Source of the DNA: Marinomonas sp. CT5
GTDB taxonomy: Bacteria; Pseudomonadota; Gammaproteobacteria; Pseudomonadales; Marinomonadaceae
DNA length: 64,000 nucleotides
Reading direction: 5' to 3'
Assembly: GCF_018336975.1 (NCBI RefSeq)
Contig: NZ_CP025572.1
Location: forward strand, 4,697,073 to 4,761,072
The position numbers and the translations under genes were made by a program. Shown here piece by piece: positions 37,458 to 45,873 of the stretch (position 1 is the first letter of the stretch; each line of letters begins with the position of its first letter). The notes under the pieces were generated by a model, which was not told where the DNA came from, made no database searches, and saw only the letters and a program-made list of their open reading frames with translations.

Positions 37458-38386
37458 TGAACGCACCCTCCAATACAACAAGTCCGACGCTATGGCAGCG
37501 TTTACAAAATATTCGTCTAGGGCGCTGGTTTGTTATTTTAATCCCTATGTTGTGGCTGGCGGCGTTCTTTTTTATCCCTTTTTTGGTGGTGTTTAAAATC
37601 TCGCTATCCGAGGCCATGATTTCGGTGCCACCCTATTCGCCATTATTGGAATGGGATCCAAGTAACGCTTACGCTACGTTGAAAGTGACCTTTGGCAACT
37701 ATCTTTTTTTGTTTGAATCGCGTTTTTATCTGGATGCGTATTTAAGCTCTTTGCGCATTGCCGCGGTGTCGACTTTTTTCACCTTAATCATTGGTTTTCC
37801 GATTGCTTATTTCATTGCGCGCAGTGGACCAACGGCTCGTACAGTATTGTTGTCACTGGTTATTTTGCCTTTTTGGACCTCCTTTCTATTGCGTGTTTAC
37901 GCGTGGATGTCTTTGCTGAAGAAGAATGGTTTGGTCAATGACACATTGATGTCTTTAGGTTTGATCGATCAACCGCTGCAAATCTTACAAACGGATGTGG
38001 CGGTGTATATCGGTATTGTTTACACCTACTTGCCCTTTATGATTTTGCCTTTGTATACCACATTAGAAAAAATGGACATGAGCTTGATTGAGGCGGCGAA
38101 AGATCTGGGTGCGAAACCTTGGCGAGCCTTTTGTTTGGTGACTTTACCTTTGGCCAAGCCTGGTATAATCGCGGGCTGTCTGTTGGTGTTTATTCCTGCA
38201 GTTGGGGAGTTTGTTATTCCTGCTTTGTTAGGTGGCTCAGATACCTTGATGATTGGTCGTGTGTTGTGGGACGAGTTTTTCCTAAATCGAGATTGGCCGC
38301 TGGCGTCGGCGGTTGCCATTGTGATGCTGATCGTTCTGGTTGGTCCTATTATGTTCATGCGTAATGGCAATAAGGAGGCGATGTAA
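37454..38386 (+). CDS. potH: Polyamine ABC transporter permease (PotH/SpuG-like)
   Basis: This is a 310-residue permease with six membrane segments. It has the long periplasmic loop after the first segment, ending NYLFLFESRFYLDAYLSSL, and the EAA loop EAAKDLGAKPWRAFCLVTLPLAKPG near residues 215-238. It overlaps the ATPase gene by 4 bases and the next permease by 1 base, which fits a tightly coupled transporter unit. Confidence 0.93.
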   Translation: MMNAPSNTTSPTLWQRLQNIRLGRWFVILIPMLWLAAFFFIPFLVVFKISLSEAMISVPPYSPLLEWDPSNAYATLKVTFGNYLFLFESRFYLDAYLSSLRIAAVSTFFTLIIGFPIAYFIARSGPTARTVLLSLVILPFWTSFLLRVYAWMSLLKKNGLVNDTLMSLGLIDQPLQILQTDVAVYIGIVYTYLPFMILPLYTTLEKMDMSLIEAAKDLGAKPWRAFCLVTLPLAKPGIIAGCLLVFIPAVGEFVIPALLGGSDTLMIGRVLWDEFFLNRDWPLASAVAIVMLIVLVGPIMFMRNGNKEAM

Positions 38387-39195
38387 TGAAAAATCATTCT
38401 TTAGCGCTTAAGTTAAGTGCTGGTTTCGGCTTCTTATTTTTATACGCACCGATTGTAGCTCTGATTGTTTACAGTTTTAACGAATCCAAGCTGGTGACCG
38501 TTTGGGGAGGCTGGTCTTTAAAATGGTATGTTGAGTTGTTCCAAAATGATCAGATCATGGATGCCGCTTGGATTAGTTTAAAAATTGCCTTTATCAGTGC
38601 CTCTTTGGCGGCTGTACTCGGTACTTTGGCTGGGTTTGTGTTAAGTCGTATGACGAAGTTTCGTGGCAAAACCATGATGGCTGGTTGGGTTACAGCGCCT
38701 TTGGTGATGCCTGAAGTCATCACCGGTTTGTCGCTATTACTGTTGTTTGTCGCTATGGAAAGTATGTTTGGTTGGCCTGCAGGACGAGGCATGACGACAA
38801 TTATTATTGCGCACACAACCTTTTGTTTAGCTTATGTGGCTGTGGTGGTGCAATCACGTTTGTCATCTATGGATGAGACGTTAGAAGAAGCGGCGATGGA
38901 TCTTGGTGCTAAGCCAGTTTCCTTGTTTTTCTTAATTACGTTGCCGTTGATTGCGCCTGCTATCTTGTCTGGCTGGTTATTGTCATTTACCTTATCACTT
39001 GATGATTTGGTCATCGCGAGTTTCGTCTCAGGTCCGGGTAACTCGACCTTGCCAATGGTGATTTTCTCGAAAGTTCGTTTGGGTGTGACGCCAGAAATCA
39101 ACGCCCTCGCGACCCTAATGATATTAGTGGTTTCCATTGCAGTGATTGCGGCGATTTTTATTATGCGCCGTCAAAATCGATTCCAAAATCCATAA
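38386..39195 (+). CDS. potI: Polyamine ABC transporter permease (PotI/SpuH-like)
   Basis: This is a 269-residue permease with six membrane segments. It contains FNESKLVTVWGGWSLKWY in the first periplasmic loop and the EAA loop EAAMDLGAKPVSLFFLITLPLIAPA near residues 165-188. It pairs with PotH in the membrane. Its start codon shares a base with the stop of the preceding gene. Confidence 0.93.
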   Translation: MKNHSLALKLSAGFGFLFLYAPIVALIVYSFNESKLVTVWGGWSLKWYVELFQNDQIMDAAWISLKIAFISASLAAVLGTLAGFVLSRMTKFRGKTMMAGWVTAPLVMPEVITGLSLLLLFVAMESMFGWPAGRGMTTIIIAHTTFCLAYVAVVVQSRLSSMDETLEEAAMDLGAKPVSLFFLITLPLIAPAILSGWLLSFTLSLDDLVIASFVSGPGNSTLPMVIFSKVRLGVTPEINALATLMILVVSIAVIAAIFIMRRQNRFQNP

Positions 39196-39222
39196 GCGTT
39201 ATGCCACTGAGGTAAGTGATTA

Positions 39223-39927
39223 ATGAAGATAGGAATTCTCGCAGCAGGCATTACGCCTGATGTGTTACGCGATAAGTATCCGACTTACGCCGAAATGTTT
39301 GCTCAACAAATAGCGGCATTAGAATCGGACTTATCATTTGAAATATTTGATGTTCGTTTAGATGAGTTCCCTGAAAGCACTGCTTCTTGTGATGCTTGGC
39401 TGATTACAGGGTCAAAGTCGGATGCCTATGGCGATGATCCGTGGATCATTCGTTTGTGTGAGTTTATTCGTGAAGTCGATGCCAGAGGCCAAGTGTTGGT
39501 GGGGATTTGCTTTGGCCACCAGGTGATTGCACGTGCCCTGGGTGGTCGGGTTGCTAAATTTGATGGTGGCTGGGGAGTTGGGGTGCATCATTATCAAATC
39601 GTTGATAATGTCACCACACCACTGGACTTTAAGGACATTGCGTTTTGTGCTTTCCATCAAGATCAAGTACTGGAAAAGCCTGAGAAAATGACCAGTTTTT
39701 TGAGCAGTGATTTTTGCCAACATGCAGGGTTAATTTATAAAGATCGCATTTTGACGTTTCAAGGCCATCCAGAGTTCTCTAAGGACTATGAAATGGAATT
39801 GATCGACCTTTATGATGGTGTGACACTGACTCCTGAAGTTGCACAGAAAGCTCGTCAAAGCGTCAAAAATGAAGGTATACAGAATCAGGCCTTGATGGCT
39901 TGGATTGGTAAATTCTTACAAGGCTAG
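39223..39927 (+). CDS. Class-I glutamine amidotransferase-like hydrolase
   Basis: This is a 234-residue GuaA-type glutaminase domain standing alone. The triad is intact: Cys96 in GICFGHQ, and His182 and Glu184 in FQGHPEF. It is not the C26 peptidase type of PuuD/SpuA, yet it closes the operon of ligase, binding protein and transporter, exactly where a gamma-glutamyl-GABA hydrolase is needed. I therefore suspect it removes the gamma-glutamyl group in this organism; that role is inferred from position and chemistry only. Confidence 0.85.
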   Translation: MKIGILAAGITPDVLRDKYPTYAEMFAQQIAALESDLSFEIFDVRLDEFPESTASCDAWLITGSKSDAYGDDPWIIRLCEFIREVDARGQVLVGICFGHQVIARALGGRVAKFDGGWGVGVHHYQIVDNVTTPLDFKDIAFCAFHQDQVLEKPEKMTSFLSSDFCQHAGLIYKDRILTFQGHPEFSKDYEMELIDLYDGVTLTPEVAQKARQSVKNEGIQNQALMAWIGKFLQG

Positions 39928-39950
39928 TGCGCTTTGCTTAACCTATCTAT

Positions 39951-39995
39951 CCTAAGCATCTTTTGGCAGATATATTCTGTCAAAAGATGCTTAGG
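39951..39995. terminator. Long hairpin after the polyamine transporter operon
   Basis: A 20-base stem (39951-39970 with 39976-39995, one G-T wobble) with a 5-base loop lies 23 bases after the amidotransferase stop. There is no clean T-tract, but the position and strength suit a transcription end or 3' stabiliser. Confidence 0.6.
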
Positions 39996-40144
39996 AAGTC
40001 TTTCCAAGTGGTTTCTTGTTGCAGCGACTCTCTTTTCTCTCTTCCCTTTATTCACTTTCTCCTTCGTAAAGTAAAGTTACCGAATAGCTATTTCAAATGC
40101 TTGCTTACATAGGCAGCAGATATTTTGCTATGGGTGTCTATTAA

Positions 40145-40165
40145 TTAATCAGGTTGCATGATTAA
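40145..40165. promoter_or_regulatory. Candidate operator upstream of the MFS gene
   Basis: TTAATCA-GGTTGCA-TGATTAA, 7-base perfect arms, about 54 bases before the MFS start codon. No regulator gene adjoins, so the binder is unknown. Confidence 0.35.
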
Positions 40166-40218
40166 ATCCAAACTCTCTTTATACCATTCAAGATACGATT
40201 AAAAATGGATGTTACTTG

Positions 40219-41352
40219 ATGAAGGAATTAACTCGAACTGCGCTCTATTGCGCCATGTTTATTGCTGTTGGTGCGGTCGCAGGTGTACTCGGCCCGAGCT
40301 TGATTTATTTGGCCGATTTGATTGATGCCTCTGTAGCGGAAATTTCCATTGTGTTTAGTGCAAGAGCCATTGGTAATATTTTAGGGGCTTTGCTAGCGGG
40401 CCGCATGTTTGATCGTTGGCAGGGCCATCATTATTTGATCCTTATGCTGTTGCTGATGATTGTCGGTTTGCTGTTGGTGCCCTTTTCAACCAGCTTATGG
40501 ATGCTGGTGGTGTTGTTCTTTTTATTGGGTGGGACGGAAGTCTCAGCTAATGCGGGTGGCAACATGATGATGCTGTGGTTGCATAAAGAGAAAGTCGGCT
40601 CTTTTGTGACCATTTTGCATTTATGCCATAGCGCGGGCGCTATGTTAGCGCCTTTGATTTTGGTGTTTGCTCAATGGGCGACAGGACAAACTTATGGTGC
40701 GGGTTATTGGATGATCGCCTTGTATACTTTGCTATTGCCTGTATTTCTATGGAAGCAAGTAAGTCCAACCTTTGAAGTAAGGGCCAACGAATTACTGCCT
40801 GCATCAAAACAAAACACGACTTTTATTGCGTTTTTAACGGTCATTTTTCTGTACGTGGGCTTTGAAATTACCATTGCGGGTTGGATCAGTACCTATGCCG
40901 TTTTGTCAGGTGAGGATCAAAACACGGCGGCTATTTTGGTGACATGGTTCTTTGTGAGTTTGTCTTTGGGGCGTTTATTCTCCGTGCTTCTCTTGCGGTT
41001 TATTACGCCTCAACAAGGGATTTATAGTTTGCTTTTGGTCAGTTTCAGCGGAACTCTGATGTTGATCTTTTCTGATGTGTCTTTGGTATTTATCTCGTTG
41101 TGGCTAGGTTTAGGGTGTTCGGCATTTTTTCCTATGTTGTTTTCTTATGCCAACAGTATTATGGCGCTCAATGGTAAGCGTACGGGTTATGTATTCGTGT
41201 GCTGTGGATTAGGTGCCTTGGTTGCACCGTCTTTAACTGGGCCAATTATAGAAGCGTTTAGCGCCGACGCATTTCCCTATCTTCTGTTGGTCTTGGTGCT
41301 ATTGGTGGCACTGAGTTGGCAAAGACTGGCGTCAATGACACGGTCTCACTAG
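40219..41352 (+). CDS. Major facilitator superfamily transporter
   Basis: This is a 377-residue membrane protein with about 12 hydrophobic segments and the MFS A-motif-like GRMFDRWQGHHY between segments 2 and 3. The open frame begins at TTG 40216, but the adjacent ATG at 40219 is the better start. It resembles sugar/drug MFS proteins of the FucP/YhjX style in length and layout. The substrate is not identifiable. It stands alone, with a palindrome upstream and a hairpin downstream. Confidence 0.85.
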   Translation: MKELTRTALYCAMFIAVGAVAGVLGPSLIYLADLIDASVAEISIVFSARAIGNILGALLAGRMFDRWQGHHYLILMLLLMIVGLLLVPFSTSLWMLVVLFFLLGGTEVSANAGGNMMMLWLHKEKVGSFVTILHLCHSAGAMLAPLILVFAQWATGQTYGAGYWMIALYTLLLPVFLWKQVSPTFEVRANELLPASKQNTTFIAFLTVIFLYVGFEITIAGWISTYAVLSGEDQNTAAILVTWFFVSLSLGRLFSVLLLRFITPQQGIYSLLLVSFSGTLMLIFSDVSLVFISLWLGLGCSAFFPMLFSYANSIMALNGKRTGYVFVCCGLGALVAPSLTGPIIEAFSADAFPYLLLVLVLLVALSWQRLASMTRSH

Positions 41353-41361
41353 TCCGTATTA

Positions 41362-41405
41362 ATACATCAGCCAGTAAGTGAGTGTTCGCTTACTGGCTGA
41401 TGTAT
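41362..41405. terminator. Hairpin between the convergent MFS gene and gmhB
   Basis: Perfect 17-base inverted repeat (41362-41378 and 41389-41405) with a 10-base loop, placed between two convergent stops. It lacks a T-tract but is probably the shared transcription end. Confidence 0.65.
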
Positions 41406-41423
41406 CGTAATCCCCTATTTTGA

Positions 41424-41981
41424 TCAACTGTATTTATGCAATGTCGCAATAGTGAATGCCGCAAGGTCAGTATAAACGTTGAATGGGAAGTCTATCTCTT
41501 TGTACTGCGTTTCACGGCCATTTCCCGTCAAAACTAATACTGGTGAGCAACCACGAAAATTGCCTGCCTGAAGGTCTCTCAGAGAGTCTCCGACCATAAT
41601 AGCTGGGTAGTTTTGAAAGGATAAACCTAGTTCAGCCTCGATGGCTTCAATCATGCCGCTTTTGGGTTTGCGACAACGGCAGTTATCATCTGGACCGTGT
41701 GGGCAATATTGAATGCCGTGTATTGTGCCACCTTCTGCTTCGACTAAGGCGATCATTTTATCGTGCATGGCTTGCAAGGTGGTTTCATCGTAATAGCCAC
41801 GAGCAATACCGGATTGATTAGTCACGACATAGACTTTGAAGCCTGCTTGAGACAAAGCCGCAATGGATTTAATACTGCCCGGGATGGGCTGCCATTCATC
41901 GACAGATTTTACATAAGCGTCTGAGTCTTGGTTAATGACGCCGTCTCGATCTAATAAAATAATGGGTTTAAGTTGCGTCAT
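41424..41981 (-). CDS. gmhB: D-glycero-beta-D-manno-heptose 1,7-bisphosphate 7-phosphatase
   Basis: GmhB (185 residues) dephosphorylates heptose bisphosphate for the LPS core. HAD motifs are visible: ILLDRDGVIN (residues 8-17), VTNQSGIARG, CRCRKPKSGM with the lysine, and MVGDSLRDLQAG. The zinc loop CPHGPDDNCRC is present. It is the last gene of the trkA-trkH-ybaK-gmhB run on the minus strand. Confidence 0.94.
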   Translation of the reverse strand: MTQLKPIILLDRDGVINQDSDAYVKSVDEWQPIPGSIKSIAALSQAGFKVYVVTNQSGIARGYYDETTLQAMHDKMIALVEAEGGTIHGIQYCPHGPDDNCRCRKPKSGMIEAIEAELGLSFQNYPAIMVGDSLRDLQAGNFRGCSPVLVLTGNGRETQYKEIDFPFNVYTDLAAFTIATLHKYS

Positions 41982-42043
41982 AGCACATACCTTTTTTAAA
42001 CGAGTTGAATTGTTTGATTTATTGTCGTCATTTGATGTTTGGG

Positions 42044-42517
42044 TTATTTGCTTTCCCCAATGTCTGCAAAAGTCGCATTGTGACAGGCAAGACTCAGATC
42101 ATTTGGTGATAAGCCGATATCCAGTCCTCGCTGTCCACCACTGACATAGATCTTTTCAAAGGTTTGGGCACTTTGATCGATGCAAGTGACAAGGCGTTTC
42201 TTTTGTCCTATTGGACTGATACCACCGACCAAATAGCCGGTAAGACGTTCGGCATCCTTCACTTCGGCCATGCGTAATTTTTTGACGCCTAAAGCACTGG
42301 CCGCACGTTTTAAATTTAACGTGCCTGTGACGGGGACAATAGTGACATAAGTATTTTTATCGTCTGTCACTAGCAGCGTCTTGAATACACTCGCTGGATC
42401 GAGGTTTAGTTTTTCTGCTGCTTCTTCGCCAAAGTTCACACACTGTGGATCGTGTTCGTACTCATGAGTACTAAAGGCAATCTTTAATTTCTTAAGCTGG
42501 TTGATGGCGGGTGTCAC
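42044..42517 (-). CDS. ybaK: Cys-tRNA(Pro)/Cys-tRNA(Cys) deacylase YbaK
   Basis: YbaK (157 residues) hydrolyses cysteinyl-tRNA(Pro) made by mistake by ProRS. Seen: the family lysine in VFKTLLVTDD near residue 45, AEVKDAERLTGYLVGGISPIGQKK, and a C-terminal GGQRGLDIGLSPNDL segment. The start codon is GTG with AAGGA 8 bases ahead. It begins 30 bases after the trkH stop, so it is probably cotranscribed. Confidence 0.93.
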   Translation of the reverse strand: MTPAINQLKKLKIAFSTHEYEHDPQCVNFGEEAAEKLNLDPASVFKTLLVTDDKNTYVTIVPVTGTLNLKRAASALGVKKLRMAEVKDAERLTGYLVGGISPIGQKKRLVTCIDQSAQTFEKIYVSGGQRGLDIGLSPNDLSLACHNATFADIGESK

Positions 42518-42547
42518 AATGCGAATCCTTCTATTGTCTAACGTTTT

Positions 42548-43996
42548 CTATTTTTGCCAGAACATGGGAGTAAATAATACCAGCAAGGTAAAGACTTCCA
42601 AACGACCTAACAACATAGAAAAACACAGCATCCATTTGGCGGGATCACTGATACTGGTAAAACTAGCGGATACATCACCCAAACCAGGTCCAAGATTGTT
42701 TAAGGTAGCGGCAACCGCTGACCACGCCGTCACCTGATCCAGACCGGTTGCCATTAAACCAATCATCAAGATGATATAAACCAACAAGTAGGCAGAAAAG
42801 AATCCCCATACCGCAGACACGACTCTTTCGTTGATGGCTTTGCCGCCAACTTTAACGGGTATAACGGCATTAGGGTGGATCAAACGTTTAATTTCTCGCA
42901 TGCCTTGTTTGAGAATTAAAAGAATACGAATTACCTTCATACCACCACCGGTTGAACTGGCACAGCCGCCAACAAATGAGGTAACGATTAATAAGAAAGG
43001 TAAAAAGTGCGGCCAGCTGGCAAAGTCTGATGTGCCAAAACCGGACGTTGTCGCGATGGAGACACTTTCAAAGACGGCATAGCGAATTGAAGTACTCCAA
43101 TCGTAAGTGGATGTCATAGCCAGTACGAGTGTCGCTAAGATTACGGTGCTGGATAGGATGAATAAAAAGAATCGCGCTTCAGGATCTTTAAAGTAATGCC
43201 AGACGCTTTTGTGGCGCCAGGCATAGAAATGCAGAGCAAAGTTAAAAGCGGAGACGACCATGAAGAAGGTACAAATCATTTCAATCGCCACACTATTGAA
43301 GTAGCCGATGCTGTCATCATGAGTGGAGAAACCACCGATTGCTACCGTTGAGAAGCTATGACAAATGGCATCGAATAAGCTCATGCCAGCAATCCAATAC
43401 CCTAAGGCACACACACTGGTTAGGCTTGCATAAATATACCAAAGTGCTTTTGCCGTTTCGGCTATTCGAGGAGTCAGCTTGGTGTCTTTCACCGGGCCAG
43501 GCGTCTCCGCGCGATACAACTGCATACCACCGATCCCTAACATCGGCATAATGGCTACGGCCAATACGATGATACCCATGCCCCCTAACCATGTGAGTAG
43601 CTGGCGATAGAATAAAATCGACTGAGGCAAAACATCAATGCCAGTGAGTATCGTAGCCCCTGTGGTGGTGAGTCCGGAAATGGACTCAAACAGCGCATCG
43701 GTAAAGGTCAAATCAGGGGTTTCAGCTAAGAAGAATGGCACTGAACCGAACAGGCCTAGTACCGTCCAGAACAACACGGTGACTAAGAAACCATCGCGAA
43801 TTTTTAATTCGCCACGTTCTTTGCGAACCGGGAACCAGAGAAGAAAACCACCGATTAAATTTACGGCCAATGCATAAAGGAATGCATTCAGCGCACCATC
43901 AGAATAAATCAAAGAAACGATAATGGGTGGAATCAGCGAGACACTGAACACCATAACCAATAATCCGATGACACGTAAAATAACACTAAAATGCAT
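42548..43996 (-). CDS. trkH: Trk potassium uptake protein, membrane subunit TrkH
   Basis: TrkH (482 residues) is the potassium channel subunit. Seen: four pore-loop repeats, including SISGLTTTGATILTG and SIATTSGFGTSDF, and the arginine-lysine rich loop around VIRILLILKQGMREIKRLIHPNAV. AAGGAAAC precedes the ATG. trkA lies just upstream (93-base gap), so both subunits are made together. Confidence 0.95.
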   Translation of the reverse strand: MHFSVILRVIGLLVMVFSVSLIPPIIVSLIYSDGALNAFLYALAVNLIGGFLLWFPVRKERGELKIRDGFLVTVLFWTVLGLFGSVPFFLAETPDLTFTDALFESISGLTTTGATILTGIDVLPQSILFYRQLLTWLGGMGIIVLAVAIMPMLGIGGMQLYRAETPGPVKDTKLTPRIAETAKALWYIYASLTSVCALGYWIAGMSLFDAICHSFSTVAIGGFSTHDDSIGYFNSVAIEMICTFFMVVSAFNFALHFYAWRHKSVWHYFKDPEARFFLFILSSTVILATLVLAMTSTYDWSTSIRYAVFESVSIATTSGFGTSDFASWPHFLPFLLIVTSFVGGCASSTGGGMKVIRILLILKQGMREIKRLIHPNAVIPVKVGGKAINERVVSAVWGFFSAYLLVYIILMIGLMATGLDQVTAWSAVAATLNNLGPGLGDVSASFTSISDPAKWMLCFSMLLGRLEVFTLLVLFTPMFWQK

Positions 43997-44088
43997 ACTT
44001 GTTTCCTTGAGTCTGACGGTGTGCGATGGTCAGACCTGCGTTAAAAATCAGGTAGAGCCAACAGCGGCTGACTTCTATTTCGCTAAAA

Positions 44089-45462
44089 TTAGAAGAAGGT
44101 TAAGCCCACTTGGAACAGTTGCTCTACCGCTGGAATTTGTTTTTTATTGGTCACAAAAATAATCACATGATCTTCGGCTTGGATAACCAATTCACTGGTG
44201 GCGACAAGCATGTCGTCTTCGCGAACAATGGCACCAATGGTTGCGCCTTCTGGTAGATTCAAATTGGCAATACTGCGGCCAACCACTTTGGAAGAACGGT
44301 AGTCGCCGTGAGCAACCGCTTCTAATGCTTCCGCAGCTCCTTTACGCATAGAGTGTACGTTCACTACATCTCCACGACGTATATAACTTAGCAATGAGCT
44401 GATGGTGGTTTGCTGTGGCGAAATGGCAATATCGATCATGCCTTCTTGAACAATGTCTACGTAGGCTGGGTTATTGATGATAGTCATAACCGTACGCACC
44501 CCAAGTACTTTTGCCAACATAGAAGACATAATATTGGCTTCGTCATTATTGGTTAAGGCGCAGAATACGTCAGTGGATTCGATGTTTTCTTCAAGCAATA
44601 ATTCTTGCTTAGACGCATCGCCATTGAGAACGATTGTGTTGTCCAAGGTTTCTGATAAATATCGGCAACGCTCAGGGTCTCGTTCAATAATCTTGACGCG
44701 ATATTCTTTTTCCAAACTTTGTGCCAACCGCTCACCAATGTTACCGCCACCGGCGATGATGATACGACGATAAGGAACATCCAACGGACGCATTTCACTC
44801 ATCACATCCAACACATCACGCTGAGCCGTCAAAAAGAACACTTCATCGTTGGCGCGAATTTGTGTATTGCCATCTGGAGAAATGGATTTCCCATCACGAT
44901 AAATGGCCGCGATACGTGTTTGAATGGATGGCATGTGTTCTTTCAAAAAACTGATGGGCTGGTCGATCAGTGGACCGCCCTTTTCGGCTTTGACAACTAC
45001 GAGCTGGACTTTGCCTTCGGCAAACTCCATCACTTGTAAAGCGCCTGGATAACGAATCAAACGGCTTAAATGCTTTGTCACTTCTTTTTCCGGACTGATA
45101 CGCACATCCATTGGGATGGCTGAGTCGACAAAAAGTTCTGGATAATTAGCATAAGCACTAGAACGAACACGACCGATTTTGGTAGGCGTTTTAAATAAAG
45201 TATGCGCAATCTGACAGGCGATCATATTGGTTTCGTCTTGGTTGCTTACAGCAATCAGCATATCGGCATCGTTACAACCAGCTTGGCTTAATACAGCTGG
45301 ATGGGAGCCACTGCCTTCAACCGTTTGAATATCGAGACGGTCCTGCAATTCTCTAAGGCGAGTTAAGTCCGTATCAATGACGGTAATATCGTTATCTTCA
45401 CTTGCTAGGTTTTCTGCAAGTGTGGCACCAACTTGGCCCGCACCTATAATGATGATTTTCAT
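44089..45462 (-). CDS. trkA: Trk potassium uptake regulator TrkA
   Basis: TrkA (457 residues) is the cytoplasmic NAD(H)/ATP-gating ring of the Trk system. It has two RCK-N domains, each with a Rossmann motif (IIIGAGQVGATLAENLA at the N-terminus and IIAGGGNIGERLAQSLE near residue 235), each followed by an RCK-C domain. In many gammaproteobacteria trkA follows rsmB, as here, with a 411-base gap that holds a large hairpin. Confidence 0.96.
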   Translation of the reverse strand: MKIIIIGAGQVGATLAENLASEDNDITVIDTDLTRLRELQDRLDIQTVEGSGSHPAVLSQAGCNDADMLIAVSNQDETNMIACQIAHTLFKTPTKIGRVRSSAYANYPELFVDSAIPMDVRISPEKEVTKHLSRLIRYPGALQVMEFAEGKVQLVVVKAEKGGPLIDQPISFLKEHMPSIQTRIAAIYRDGKSISPDGNTQIRANDEVFFLTAQRDVLDVMSEMRPLDVPYRRIIIAGGGNIGERLAQSLEKEYRVKIIERDPERCRYLSETLDNTIVLNGDASKQELLLEENIESTDVFCALTNNDEANIMSSMLAKVLGVRTVMTIINNPAYVDIVQEGMIDIAISPQQTTISSLLSYIRRGDVVNVHSMRKGAAEALEAVAHGDYRSSKVVGRSIANLNLPEGATIGAIVREDDMLVATSELVIQAEDHVIIFVTNKKQIPAVEQLFQVGLTFF

Positions 45463-45873
45463 AGTCTGCCTTAGAGCGTTATTAGAATGTTTGGCTCTTT
45501 TTAGTGTATTAATTCAAATATCAAAGTTGAGTCTTGGGCTTGATTCCACGTGTCTATTTTTCACTCGAATCAAGTAGAGCAAGTTTACCCACATAAGGAC
45601 AATTATTTAACTTGAACTTGAGAAATACTCGTAATTATTTTGTCTTATTACCTAATCGATTTTTTTCTGGGCTTGGTGAAATACCATAAAATCAGTTTAA
45701 GCTTGATTTGCTTTTTTGCTATTCGTGCTAAGAAAGGGTTTACCTCATACTTAAAAGAGTCCAGAAAACTGTGTTCCATGTGGAACAATCTTCTGGACTC
45801 TTCTCAAAAACAATCGATGTATCAATGATTTGTTTTATCTATCTGTGCCTATAGCATAAAAATGGTTCATGAT
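45463..45873. other. Noncoding interval between rsmB and trkA with a nested hairpin
   Basis: This is a 411-base AT-rich interval. The main structure is a 12-base stem, 45755-45766 with 45791-45802. Its loop contains the parS-like near-palindrome TGTTCCATGTGGAACA (45772-45787). The trkA promoter must lie between this and 45462. The one open frame here (45640-45828) has no start signal and no protein-like character. Confidence 0.5.

Noticed and set aside
39223..39927. Calling the amidotransferase puuD
   Set aside because: It has the GuaA-type class-I triad and length, not the C26 peptidase architecture, so the symbol would be misleading even if the role is similar.
45640..45828. 62-residue ORF in the rsmB-trkA gap
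   Set aside because: It has no ribosome binding site, low-complexity hydrophobic content, and overlaps the nested hairpin.
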